Source: Lentinula raphanica (taxonomy: Eukaryota > Basidiomycota > Agaricomycetes > Agaricales > Omphalotaceae). Taken from it: a stretch of 64,000 bases of DNA. The translations under genes were made by a program, and so were the position numbers. The notes under the pieces were generated by a model. The model made no database searches, had not been told where the DNA came from, and saw only the letters and a program-made list of their open reading frames with translations. How positions within the stretch are numbered: position 1 is the first letter of the stretch; every line of letters starts with the position of its first letter. This document shows positions 53,730 through 64,000 of the stretch, in pieces. The stretch lies in contig JANVFP010000030.1 of NCBI GenBank assembly GCA_027919835.1, positions 1 to 64,000 on the forward strand, given 5' to 3'.

Positions 53730-54693
53730 ATGATATCGAGAAGAACGGACAACACAGCAAAGAGCTACGCGTCAGTGAAGGGTCTCTGGAATAACGATAG
53801 TCCCTTAGCTGTGATTACAGGGATCTGAATGAGACGCGAGACTCCTTGAATGGCGAACTAAACCACACTAAGCAAGACAAGTGGCATATAGGGCTCATCA
53901 AAGTCCTAAAACTCATTTTGTACTTGATTATCTTCGGCGCCCTTACGGGTAAATTCCTGACTGGAAGCTACCTCTGGGAGTATGAAGGCAAATGGATCCG
54001 CCTCAGAACCTACTTTCCGGTGAGCTTGCGCTTCTACCAACCTTCACAGTAACGGATAATTAAGAAAAGCCTTTGGCAGCCTCCTCAACGTCTATTCACT
54101 GAAAACGAACTCGCAAGATATGATGGAACGGATCCTTCCAAACCAATTTACCTTGCGGTAACGCGTTCTATCATCACTTCGAACAATTGAATCACGTCTA
54201 CAATGTATAGATTGATGGAGACGTCTACGACGTAACGAAAGGCTCAGCATACCGACCAGGAGGCCCGTATCATGTCCTGTTCGTGGTGTTTGATGTATTG
54301 ACTTTCTTTGACATGGCACTGAATTCTTGTGGTGTCTTCACCTTACAGAACTGGTGTAGATGCCGCGCGCGCCTTCGGTACAGGTTGTTTCAAGACACAC
54401 CGCATTCATGATTTACGAGGACTGACGGAGAATGAGATCAAAGTCGGTGAAGACTCCAAACATGATTCGCTTTGCTCACAGTTGTCGTGCAGGGTGTCGA
54501 GCACTGGAAAAGGTTCTACGAAAACCACAAGAATTATTTCAAAGTTGGCAAAGTCTTGCATCCTCCTATCGATCCTGCCAGTCCTATAGTCGAAGGTTGC
54601 GACTCCAAAGATAAGTCCAAAGCTGGAGCAAAGAAGGACACTGCAGAACGACGGGCACTAGTACAAAATAAAGATATACATCAAGATCTCTGA
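53730..54693 (+). CDS. Cytochrome b5-like heme/steroid-binding (MAPR) membrane protein
   Basis: The likely ATG at 53730 (MISRRTDNTAKSYA) is joined through a 50-nt intron with donor GTCAGT to LNETRDSLN; the start is the least certain part. A single membrane segment VLKLILYLIIFGALTGKFL follows, then YLWEYEGKW. The b5-like domain reads LFTENELARYDGTDPSKPIYL, AIDGDVYDVTKGSAYRPGG, AGVDAARAFGTGCFKTHRI and GVEHWKRFYENH. The Tyr residues expected to bind heme axially in MAPR proteins (GDVYDVT, SAYRPGGPYH) are present. The C-terminus is Lys/Asp-rich. Anchored in ER or another membrane with the domain exposed. The start is only about 48 bp from the MITE, whose insertion may have displaced the original promoter. 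Confidence 0.78.
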
Positions 54694-54818
54694 CGAATAC
54701 GACGGTCAAATATTGTCCTCGTTTCCCAATAACAGTCCCGTTCCAGATATGCGCCCAAAAAGAAAGGAGAAATGTTCAAGAGTAAAAACCACTACTACTC
54801 AAGTTCAGCACCTGTGTT

Positions 54819-55986
54819 TCAGTTCTGTGGCATCAATCGTACCTGCCCAGGACTCCCATGCATCTGAAGGTAATTTTTGAGGATGGGAAAATCGGCCATA
54901 GATATATCCATCATCGATGTGAATGGATTGTCGCGGTACTTGCCCACTACAATGTTTCCACGCCAGGCATGTTCCTCATCATATGCTTGTCCTTGCATCT
55001 CCTTTAACGCCTTGTTGACAGGGAAGGGCATACCATCTTGGGAGACAACAGGGTAAAAGATGATATAGGGACAGGCAAACTTCCTGTTCATGCCATCCAA
55101 TGCTTCAACGAGCTATAAAATATATGGTTAACTTTCCATCCGCCCTTCGTATTCACAGCTCAACTGACCTGATATTTCCATGCTCTTGAGCCGAGACTCT
55201 TGTCAATCTTGACGAAATCAATTCAGACACTAGCGAAATCTTGGACAGAAACGCCTACATAGTCCATGTGCACCTCCGGATGAGGCATCCGTGTTGGATT
55301 TTGAGTATAGGAAGAGTGATGGGTAGTCGTCATCGGGCTATAGGTTTTACGCATTTCTTGAGAACATATTATTGACGATGACGATAGGGAGACTGACCTG
55401 GTCATGAGGGACACTAATGACGGGGATCGTCCTTGAACGGGCCCGGCGTTAGTAACAAGCCCACTATTGGGGAACAATTTACATTACCATCTGCGGGGAA
55501 CAAGATTGCATCGAAATGAATGATGTCCTCCATAGAATTTGCCAAAGAGTCCCAAGACTGAGTGTGCAAGTTGGGCACCAGTAAAAACTCATCTCTCGAG
55601 GTGGCATCCTTTTAAATCCCTGGACTGGCGACAATGAGGACCAGGTTCTCATCCTTCGTCTGAGTCGAAATTCAAACAACATGAGGTCGGATATGTTTTC
55701 GTTTCATGGGTGGACCCACATAGGAGTAATGAGAGAGTAATCTTGAAGAATAGATGTTGCCACTGGAAGTTCCCCGACCGTTGTAGATCGCGTCTAAAGT
55801 CACGGACTTTCGATCATGATCAGAATTGCAGAAAGCCAGTGGCAGGGGTATGATTTTCCCCAGAGGTCGCAGCAAGCTACCGCCCGCGATGGTCAAGGAC
55901 GATGAATAATTATAAAACCGTTTCTCTTTGCACTTGGCATCCGGAATGATAGAGCTTGAAACTGACATAGGATTTGTTATCAGCAC
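54819..55986 (-). pseudogene. Lineage-specific hypothetical protein, probable pseudogene
   Basis: Several exon-like pieces read in order on the minus strand: LTIAGGSLLRPLGKIIPLPL, LLVPNLHTQSWDSLANSM, HFDAILFPADGN, TIPVISVPHDQ, RMPHPEVHMDYVGVSVQDF, then LVEALDGMNRKFACPYIIFY, DGMPFPVNKALKEMQGQAYD, WRGNIVVGKYRD and FTSMMDISMADFPILKNYL. These phrases resemble an expanded Agaricomycete family without known function. A TGA at 55223-55225 interrupts the piece after VQDFASV although the frame continues sensibly beyond it. That suggests recent decay, possibly CGA to TGA. Confidence 0.55.
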
Positions 55987-57303
55987 CCGGTCAGCTCCAA
56001 TCTCTCAAGATGTCCGTTCTCCGAATCTCCTCTTTGCTTGTAGTCCTCATCTCTTAACTCAAAAAGTTTCTACAGATTTCAACTCCGTCCTTAATTGCTT
56101 TGTTCAAACCCTCATTAATCATGGCTCGATTAGCAATACAACCGCTTCGCAAATGGCCTTTCGTATTGACTCTTCCATCCCGCAATCCAAATGTATGTCG
56201 ATCATAAATCATTTAGGCCTTTCTTCGACTCGTTCAAGATACGATCACTTCTCTCATATTAACGTTTACGGGACGGATCTTTCTACACCTGTCCTGAACG
56301 ATCAGAGATGGTATTCATTCTGCATTTTTGACTCGGTATCCCACTCATCGAAGTTCTTTCAACAGCGACTAATCTATATCCAAGCCGCCGATAGAGGACC
56401 AGAGTTAATTCCAAGCGTCACTAGTTTGTGGTCAAAAGAAAACAGGGCCACGATGCCGCTTGAGATAGTCGGGTGAGTGGCTACCAGGGATAAAAAAATA
56501 GAGGTCACCGAGGTCCAGGCGGGTAATTCACCAGACCGCCTAAACCGTTAACCTACAATATAGCCATGTTGAGCTCGTCTCAGACAATCGCCATCTCATA
56601 TCAATGAAATCTAGGTGGAATGCGTTTGCAACGCAGAAGTCTATAGAAACAGACATCCCCACTGGTAACAGCCTGAGCTTCAGAAAATGGCGTGTCGGTT
56701 CATCACGGTACTGTCCTCTTCGCACGAACTTTCGCACTCGGCCTTCCACAGGAAGTGCAGGGATCGGGCTGGTGTTTGTGCCTACCATGTCAACAACAAC
56801 AGTGTCAATCGAGGAGTGAATGAGTGCGCAATCCTGCCTTCTAGACCCGGGACAAAGATGAATGCCACACAAACAGTAGTATCACCGTTGTAAGTGTTTG
56901 GGGAGTTCAAATTCGAGGCTGCTGCCATTGGCTGAGTGGGTGCAGCATGAATTTTGATGATACATGCGTTCAAATTGAAGAGTCTTGTGAGATTCTCTGA
57001 CTGTGTCTACTATTGGACAAGGCTAGGCTGCCACCTGCTGCCACCGATTCCAGTCTCCGATTCGTGATCATTTCATGGCTTAGCCTTCAGGGGGCACTGC
57101 GAAGTATGATCTCCAAGCACCCGGCACGCACAGTCTCACATCCTGGGATTGAGCTCTTAGTATATTCAGTAATACACATGTGTACAACTTCGAGGGATCG
57201 AAGGTATCTACTTGTAGTCGCCCCTATGTTCATTCGCGAGCGCGTTCAGATCACGTGGGTCCTCATCCACCACCTTCACCTGCAAAATTGTTGTTCGAAA
57301 ACC
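55987..57303. other. Region upstream of Nup120, no assigned gene
   Basis: 1.3 kb. A plus-strand frame (55928-56476) followed by a splice-like junction (GTGAGT at 56473, ATAG near 56563) and another frame to 56819 could be a short gene, but I see no family resemblance. A minus-strand frame at 56872-56540 is no better. The last few hundred bases should include the Nup120 promoter. Confidence 0.4.
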
Positions 57304-60300
57304 ATGGATGGAAGCCTTCTAGTAGGCACTCACATCTCTTCTCTCTTTCCACAATCTCGGGCTTCATCAATTTATATTCAAACACAACGCGTAGACACAC
57401 CACTTGTTACTAGTGAAAAGGAGACAGATCCAGCAGAACACGCCATATACTCTTCGATTCTCCACACTCCCCCTACTGGAACGATTCTGCTTCGTGTGCT
57501 TCATGGAGGCCTCATTGTAGAGCTTGTCTCTCTATCCACAAAAATTCAGCCTCTTCGCTTCGTTTTCCCTTCGCCTGTCCTCCTTTCACCAGCGATTTTC
57601 TATGGGAGAACGACGAAATACATTTGATAGCGGTTACTACCAACGAATCCGTGTATCGAGCTGTCATATCCATCGGAGGTGGCATGGAACTATGGCATAA
57701 CCGGATACAAGACATATGGACTTCGGAATATCTCATCAAGAGTTTTTCTGGTACGATGAATGGACTAGTCCATGTTCTCGGCGCACATTGTGTCTTTATT
57801 GGGCTACATAACGGATCGTTGATGAGACTCGAAACGGAGTATACAGGGTCTGGAAAGCTGGAAGGTGAGCATCGCCTGAAAACAGATAGAAATCTCATGT
57901 TACAATATGCTTGCACAGATGAATGGACAGAATACATATTCCAAGCGGGCTCCTTCCTTTCTTCGTTCAAGTCTCTCTTGCCGTCTTTGGGTAACACGAA
58001 CTCCAATGCTGCGGAGATAATCTCAATGGCAACGCATCCATGGCCTACAGATATCGGCAACGTTTGGACACTTTCGCGCGATCGTGTATTGAGGATGTGG
58101 AAACCGAAAATTGGTTGTGTCGTCGCTAAAACGCTTTCTCCAAGTCTCGGAAGAGAACAGTCACCTGTGCAAGGACGCTCATCTCCAGGCAAGCCCCAGT
58201 TCCTCCTGGACGCTGAACGGCAAACTCTCTTACGTGCTTTCTCCTTCACTGGAGACGATGATCATTCCTATGTCCTGGCGTTCCTCCCCGCTGTCCCGTC
58301 TTCTACGGTCGGAGGCAGCTTTCAACTCCTGGACACTCATTCCGATCAAATACTCGAGATCGGTACGATACAATGCTCTAAACACACAGCACATTGCCAT
58401 TTGCAGGATTTCATGGTTTTGAACGATACGCTGTATACTTTGTGGGACCGTCAAGGTCAATCGATGGTTGAAAAGACGGTGCTCGATATCAACTCCATAA
58501 GTAACAACGGAATTTCTGTTTGGGAAAGCGGTCTGTGCGCTCCTGAAACAGAGCTCACCCCAGCGTATCTTGAAGAAGTTTTGATGGGCAAGGGTTCTAT
58601 GACGGACAAATTCTTCGACGCCGTTATGAGGCCTAATATGTTTTCGACATTGACCCTTAGGACTGCCATTGATCAGTACACCGATGCCTGCCTCTCTCTT
58701 CCTGGCCCTCCCTCCTATCCATTGACGGTTGCATATGCGTCTTTGGAAGAAAACATTGCTGCTGTCGTAGGGTGCACTGTCCATCTAAACCGGGACCACA
58801 ATACCGGCGCACTGCAACATGACAAATACTGGAATGCATTAAAACGAGATTGGGAAGGTTTCATCGCTCGCTGCCGAGATATTGAACGTAGCGCACGCTG
58901 GCCCCTCGTTCTCGGTGCTCAAGGGCAAGGCGACATCATTGTCGTCGAGCGAGAACGTGTCAGTGCTCTAGTGCCAGAAGACCTCCCGATCCACCTACAC
59001 CAGGTCCTTTCCAATGACCTTCGAATAGTAGATTCGCACTACATTTTATTTGAAATTCTTTGGACTCTTCGACACAAAGTCGGACCTCGGACAATCCTCT
59101 CTCTGGAAAACTGCCTTGTCGATCTCATGCACCAAGAAATCGCATTCCCGTTCGCTGATATACTCAAAGATCAAGCCAGCCAATTTCAATTCAGGGATAA
59201 TCTGGAAGACGGGGCCAGTATTTGGATTAGCGGTCGTCTTGCGAGCATAGACAATCTTGACGAGGCCGTTAGGACCGCTCTCGATGTCATAGGTGGTCTT
59301 GACATGGGCGTCAAGAGGGAGGAAGATGAAGTAGAGCTGCTCCTCCCCCCGCCCGAATCCGATTGGTTCAAAGGCTTGACAGCCTCGTATGTTACCACTT
59401 CGGTGAACGCTAGATATGATCTATGTCTATCTTTGATGGCACTCTTGTTCTTCCTTGTCAACGATCTCTCCGACTGGGATCCTTCACTCTTGACCGAAGT
59501 ATTTGCAGTGTTTCGTGGCACCGCTGCACTCCGTTATATCGTTCGCCAACCCTCTAGTGCTACAACTCAATCCCCACTCGATGATGTGTCCTCGGCTGAT
59601 GATGTAGTATCGTTACTACAGAACATGCAAGTATCACGCAATCGAAACCATTCTACACCTACTTACTCTCTTGTGCATCGTCTGCTCATTCAAACTGGTG
59701 ATACAAGCCATTTGCTGCCTGGAGCAGCTCATCATTTCCTCGATAATACGGGTCTGCTACAATCCATCACGCCAGCAGCAGCATCCAAGGCAGAGGTTTA
59801 TTTCTGCGAGAAACTCAGACTTCTTGGATATATGCATGTATCCCGAGAATTGCTCTCGTGGCTACCCCGAACTCCCGGTGTTTCCTATGTGCTCTCCAGA
59901 ATATGGCTTAATGCTGGTCGAATGGATGATGCTGCGTATATATTTGAAAAACTCGCGGGATGCTTCGGTATGTGTATTGAGTGAGTTTTCTCATCGTAGC
60001 TCATACAGGATAAATCTTTTAGGTCCGGATAACGCTCTTGAGACAGAAGACCGTGATGCATTGCAGGCCGTTTTACCCTCCTCCCATTGGTTTGATTCAT
60101 CATTCTCCTTCTTCCTATATATCGCCACATTGTTCAAATCCAACTCTTTGCAACATTACGAAGTTCATTTTACCCAGCTTGCTCTGTCCGTTGCCCCTCC
60201 GAATACAGATACCTTGTCTCTATGGCATACTATCGTCCGGGGATACATAGATCTGGGATTATTCGATGAGGCTTATGCTGCGTGGTGCTCGACACCCTCG

Positions 60301-61877
60301 TATAATCAGTAAGAGTTATCCGGTGCTACATTATCCAATCGTCACTTATCTGCTCCTTTTACTTCTACAGAAAACGCGAACACATTGGACAACTTGTATA
60401 TCGCTTATGTGAAAGCAACCAAGTAGATAAATTGTTATCTCTCAATTTTGCGGAATACGCAGACGAAGTCGAAGATGCTCTATCCTTCAAAGCTCGTAAT
60501 GCGGACCCTGCAACTCAACCTAGCTATCCGCACATTTTGTATTCATGGTTTCTTTCGCGAGGCGATTATCGCAATGGTGTGTAGTCCCACGTTCTTTAAT
60601 AGCGCAGTTGTGCTTATACTTGCTAAAGCGGCCTTGACTATGTATCAAAGGGCACGCAAGCTCCGAGGCCTCATGATCAGAGATCCAACTTCGGTGTCTC
60701 GTTTAGGAAGCGAGCAATTGGAGGCTTATCTGATCTCTGCAAATGCTCTTTCGCTTGCTGATGCGAAGAATCTGTGGTTTTTACTACCAGGATCCCTTGA
60801 CGCATCAACTGAGGTAGGGATCACTTTGTTAGTGAATCGATTTGCGTAGCTCAATTTCTCACCTTAGTACAACCAGCAAATTCACAGCAATATCCCTGAG
60901 TCCAAATATTCTCCTGGGAAGTTTGAGAATCAGATTGTACAACTGAAGGACATCCAATATGAGTACGCTTTGTTATCCGCGCAGCTCGATATCATTTCCC
61001 GAGAATCTATTCTTCCTCCCTCCATCGGTAGGCGCGGTTTGGAATTTCTGTCTTGACGACTGTTGAATCATTGCCAGAATTCTTCCCGCATCCATCTTCC
61101 ATCGTAATGAAAATGGCTCAATCCAACCGCTTCAATATGGCTTTGGCCACAGCACGTAGTCTCGAAGTCGACATGTCGGATCTATTCACGCATCTGATAA
61201 CTCAGTGCTTGAGACTCTCTCATCAACCAGATCTTGTCTTGTATGGTTCATTCGATATTCTGGTGTTTTTTTTTGCTCATACTTGCATGTAGACAAGAAG
61301 ACACCTCCGACTGGCTTCTCACTGATAACGTATCGACATGGCCTGGTTCTCCCGCTGATAAAGGCTGGAGATATCTGCGCGAAGCCCTCAACCGACACGA
61401 TGGAGTAGATACTGATTACAAGTACTCCAAGATTGCGCTGGAAACAATATTGAATTATCAATCATCTCCTCCTCCATGGCTCATCCAAGTTCTCGAAGTA
61501 TGCCTGTCCAGTCTTATTCTATCATTGATGAACTCAGATTCCACACTACAGGAATACCATCCCGAGTATATCATTCGAACTAACCTACGATATGGCAACC
61601 TCGAGCAGGCAGTAGACCACACGCTTTCACTGATTCGCAAGGTCAGTGTGAATCCAGTATATCTGCATGGATATCATATACTTATCTAATTTTGTTGTAG
61701 ATTGATCGACGACTCGCTCGAGAAATACCTAAAAATGCCGCATCGACGTGGCTCCCCTACGCTCTCATTGATCAAGTGCTGGTCAGCGGAATGGCTCAAG
61801 AACCGTCACCTCCTCGTCTTTCTGAACTTCGTATGGAGGTTACGAATAGAGTGAAGCGCATGCAAAAACTATCATAG
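57304..61877 (+). CDS. nup120: Nucleoporin Nup120/Nup160 (Y-complex), with an apparent frameshift
   Basis: A large scaffold subunit of the nuclear pore Y-complex. ATG 57304 begins MDGSLLVGTHISSLFPQS. The N-terminal beta-propeller part includes TGTILLRVLHGGLIVELVSL, FPSPVLLSPAIF, then IHLIAVTTNESVYRAVISIG, ELWHNRIQDIWTSEYLIKSF and AHCVFIGLHNGSLMRLETE. Trp-rich phrases such as MATHPWPTDIGNVWTLSRDRVLRMW fit the Nup160 pattern. The alpha-helical C-terminal half spans several short introns after 59984 and ends MQKLS at 61875-61877. At 57600-57603 the frame breaks: TTC TA TGG should carry one more base to keep IF-LWENDEIHL reading. Everything after is open, so a sequence error is more likely than a dead gene. 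Confidence 0.85.
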
Positions 61878-62249
61878 TGTAATTGAGGGATCGAAGTGGT
61901 ATCGATATGTCTTTGTAACTTGCTTTGTGCTGCTTGAATCTTTGACCTGCTTCAACTTGCTCTGCTTACTTCCATTTTTCACCGAAAATCGTCCGAACAT
62001 TGAGCTTGCTTCAGACATACAACATTTGGTAAGGCTACAAAATACTTATAAGTAGCAGCGCAACGAAAGCAGCAACACCAAGCAAAGAAAACATGATATA
62101 CAACACGAAAGATATAGACCATAACAAATCCGCAAAATTCAGCAATCAGGTCAAGTAGATAACATAAGTAGAAGTATGCACGAAGAAAAGAGAATTTTCA
62201 TATTCACCAAGATGGAAAATCAACACGGTACATATAGCACAGTAGATCA
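61878..62249. other. Convergent intergenic region
   Basis: 372 bp between the stops of Nup120 and the transcription factor gene; AT-rich, no gene. Confidence 0.5.
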
Positions 62250-64000
62250 TCAACCCTGCAGATGACGATGTTGGGCCACAACACTCGATGAGCCCGGAGG
62301 AGGCCGGAATCCATCAAGGAATTGAGACCACTCGCCCTGCCCAAAACCAACGGCAGCCCCCCACATCGATGCATCGTCTCCTGGATGCCCGGGGTAGTGC
62401 CCATACCTCGAAGCCTCCGAGTATATCTGCGGCTGCGCCGCCGTAACATAAGGCTGGTATGAGTTGGGAGATGCAGACGAAGGCATTGAAGCCATGGACT
62501 GGGCATGGGAGTTTGTGATAGTAGGTGACATGTGAGATTGAGATAGAGGTGAAGATGGATGCTGGCCACCTCCGTTTCCTTGTTGTATCTGACCATTGCT
62601 GGCACCTCCTGAATGCGTGTACATAGAAGATGTTCGCATGCTCGACATGACTGCGTGGGTATTGAGCGAGTTTTCATAACCTACATGGGTATGCATATTT
62701 GAGTCTTGGCCTTGCATATTGGAATGGCCGTGAGAGGCAGGAACGACGGTCAACGGGGGGCTGACACTCGATGAACCGATGGGAGAGCCGTTGACCATGT
62801 GTTGGCCACTACCATTGCTTGCTGGGCTACTATCCACGAACCGCCTTGGATCATGCGAATCGTGGTAAGGGAAAGCCAGGTTCCTGACAACACTCAATAT
62901 ACGTGCACGCTCCTTCTCCCTCTGCTCCTTGTTCTGCAAGTGGAAATTGACACTGTACAGAGGAGCCAACGCAAACAGAATATCATAAGCCTTGTCCGCG
63001 ACAGAGATACCCCGACAAGTCTCCAGCGTGTGCATTGCTTTCTTGATCGATGCACGAAACAGAGAAGCACCGGGCTGGTCGGGATTGGCGATCAGCTGGA
63101 ATGAAAAGAACATTGCGGCAGAGAAGACATGGAAAGGGCCCCAATGCATGTGCCCAGGGACTGCCAAAGAAGAATTGGCAAGAAAATCCGGTCGGCTTTG
63201 TCCGACCATCGTGATCAACTCGCTGGCTGCACCAACAGCGATTTCGAGGCTCTGGGAATGTTTGTTGTCTGAGGGATTCTTTGATGGCGCAGAAGAAGAG
63301 GGCGTTGGATTAATACTTGCACTGGCGTATGGACGGTGCAAGGTGAATCGGATATGATAATAACTACTTCGTATAATCACGCTCTGTACGCCCAATCGCC
63401 GTAGATTGGCGTTTGGACTGGCGAGATTGCGGGCGACCTTATATTCGTCAAGGTTAAGCTCCAAAGGGAGGTTGTCTATCCACTGCCTAAGAGCACGATC
63501 GTTTGCCTGGACGGACTCGTAAGGTACAGGTCGAACAGAGACCGCGTCGTCGATGATGTCTCCGAGAATGAAAGCCAGCCGAAACAGTGCGATATTGGGC
63601 AGGTATAACCGGCCGGATTTATCTACGGCTGGATCGCAGTAGGAAGGTAGGGAAGTATCAAAATGATGTGAAGCGATAGCTAACGGTCGGCCGAACATGA
63701 AAGCTTCCCAGCTAGAAATCCAAAGTTTGTGAATCGCGCGAATTGGCGGATGAACCTTTCACATACCGTTCCAGAAGAATTATATGCCACCATGCCCATC
63801 TTCTTCTCTCGGCGAGGTCTCTGTGCATCCGCCATTTCCCAGGGTCTCGATGAAGACCCATTGCTGTACCGATTGTCACTAGCTCCCCTCTTATATGCCA
63901 AATCTCCTCACTATCGTTCTTTAGCATATTCAGATAATGGGTCCGAATCAACAAAAGTTCCACGAGGTCCAAGGTGTAAGCCTTCGTTTCCTGTTGTTTC
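62250..64000 (-). CDS. Fungal-specific transcription factor, C-terminal part (runs off right edge)
   Basis: This is the middle-homology (Fungal_trans) region and tail of a zinc-cluster type regulator; the DNA-binding Cys6 region would lie beyond 64000. Visible parts are VELLLIRTHYLNMLKND, TIGTAMGLHRDPGKW, ERRRWAWWHIILLER, then after an intron (about 63770-63710) MFGRPLAIASHHFDTSLP, IILGDII-like FILGDIIDDAVSVRP and QWIDNLPLELNLDEY. The C-terminal 200 residues are Ser/His/Gln/Pro/Met-rich, like an activation domain. Stop at 62250-62252. The target genes cannot be told. Confidence 0.85.

Overview
This window looks like nuclear DNA of an Agaricomycete (mushroom-forming basidiomycete). The evidence is intron-dense genes with roughly 50-nt spliceosomal introns (GT...AG), families typical of that group (RGS/DEP regulator, GH79, UXS1, expanded lineage-specific hypothetical proteins), and a mix of Ty3/gypsy, Ty1/copia, hAT and small palindromic DNA elements. 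No rRNA, tRNA, CRISPR array or bacterial operon was seen.

Left third (1 to about 28,400) is a transposon nest. A minus-strand hypothetical gene (95-2914) and a 2.1-kb non-coding stretch rich in short dyads come first. Then a hAT transposase gene on the minus strand is stretched over about 22 kb (27417 down to about 5071) by later insertions. A 3124-bp giant palindrome (6455-9578) sits inside one of its introns with a 7-bp target duplication. A copia element (10213-26711, 5-bp duplication AAGCT) sits inside one of its exons. The copia element is itself split: its 3' LTR carries a 572-bp palindromic element with telomere-like repeats (10223-10794), and its 5' LTR carries a complete 10.8-kb gypsy element (15712-26509, duplication TCAAC). 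The gypsy element has gag-protease and pol ORFs and a long third reading frame after pol. A hAT-like terminus (27582-27694) and a copia LTR (28162-28406) end the nest.

Right two thirds (about 29,000-64,000) is euchromatic and gene-dense. In order: F-box protein (-), nucleolar GTPase Nug1/GNL3 (-), Tra2-like SR splicing factor (-) divergent from ribosomal protein eL18 (+), an FHA-domain gene or fragment (-), MBOAT lysophospholipid acyltransferase Ale1 (+), secreted GH79 beta-glucuronidase-like enzyme (-), bystin/Enp1 (-) divergent from UDP-glucuronate decarboxylase (+), an alpha/beta-hydrolase-fold protein lacking catalytic residues (-), a coiled-coil hypothetical (-), an RGS protein with DEP region (+), a 485-bp MITE (53197-53681), a cytochrome b5-like (MAPR) membrane protein (+), a decayed lineage-specific gene (-), nucleoporin Nup120/160 (+), and the C-terminal part of a fungal-specific transcription factor (-) running off the right edge.

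Three genes in 12.7 kb (Nug1, eL18, bystin) serve ribosome production. The strongest novelty candidates are the pair of palindromic elements sharing CA-termini and 7-bp target duplications, and the post-pol reading frame of the gypsy element. All family calls are from reading translated sequence; no database search was possible.
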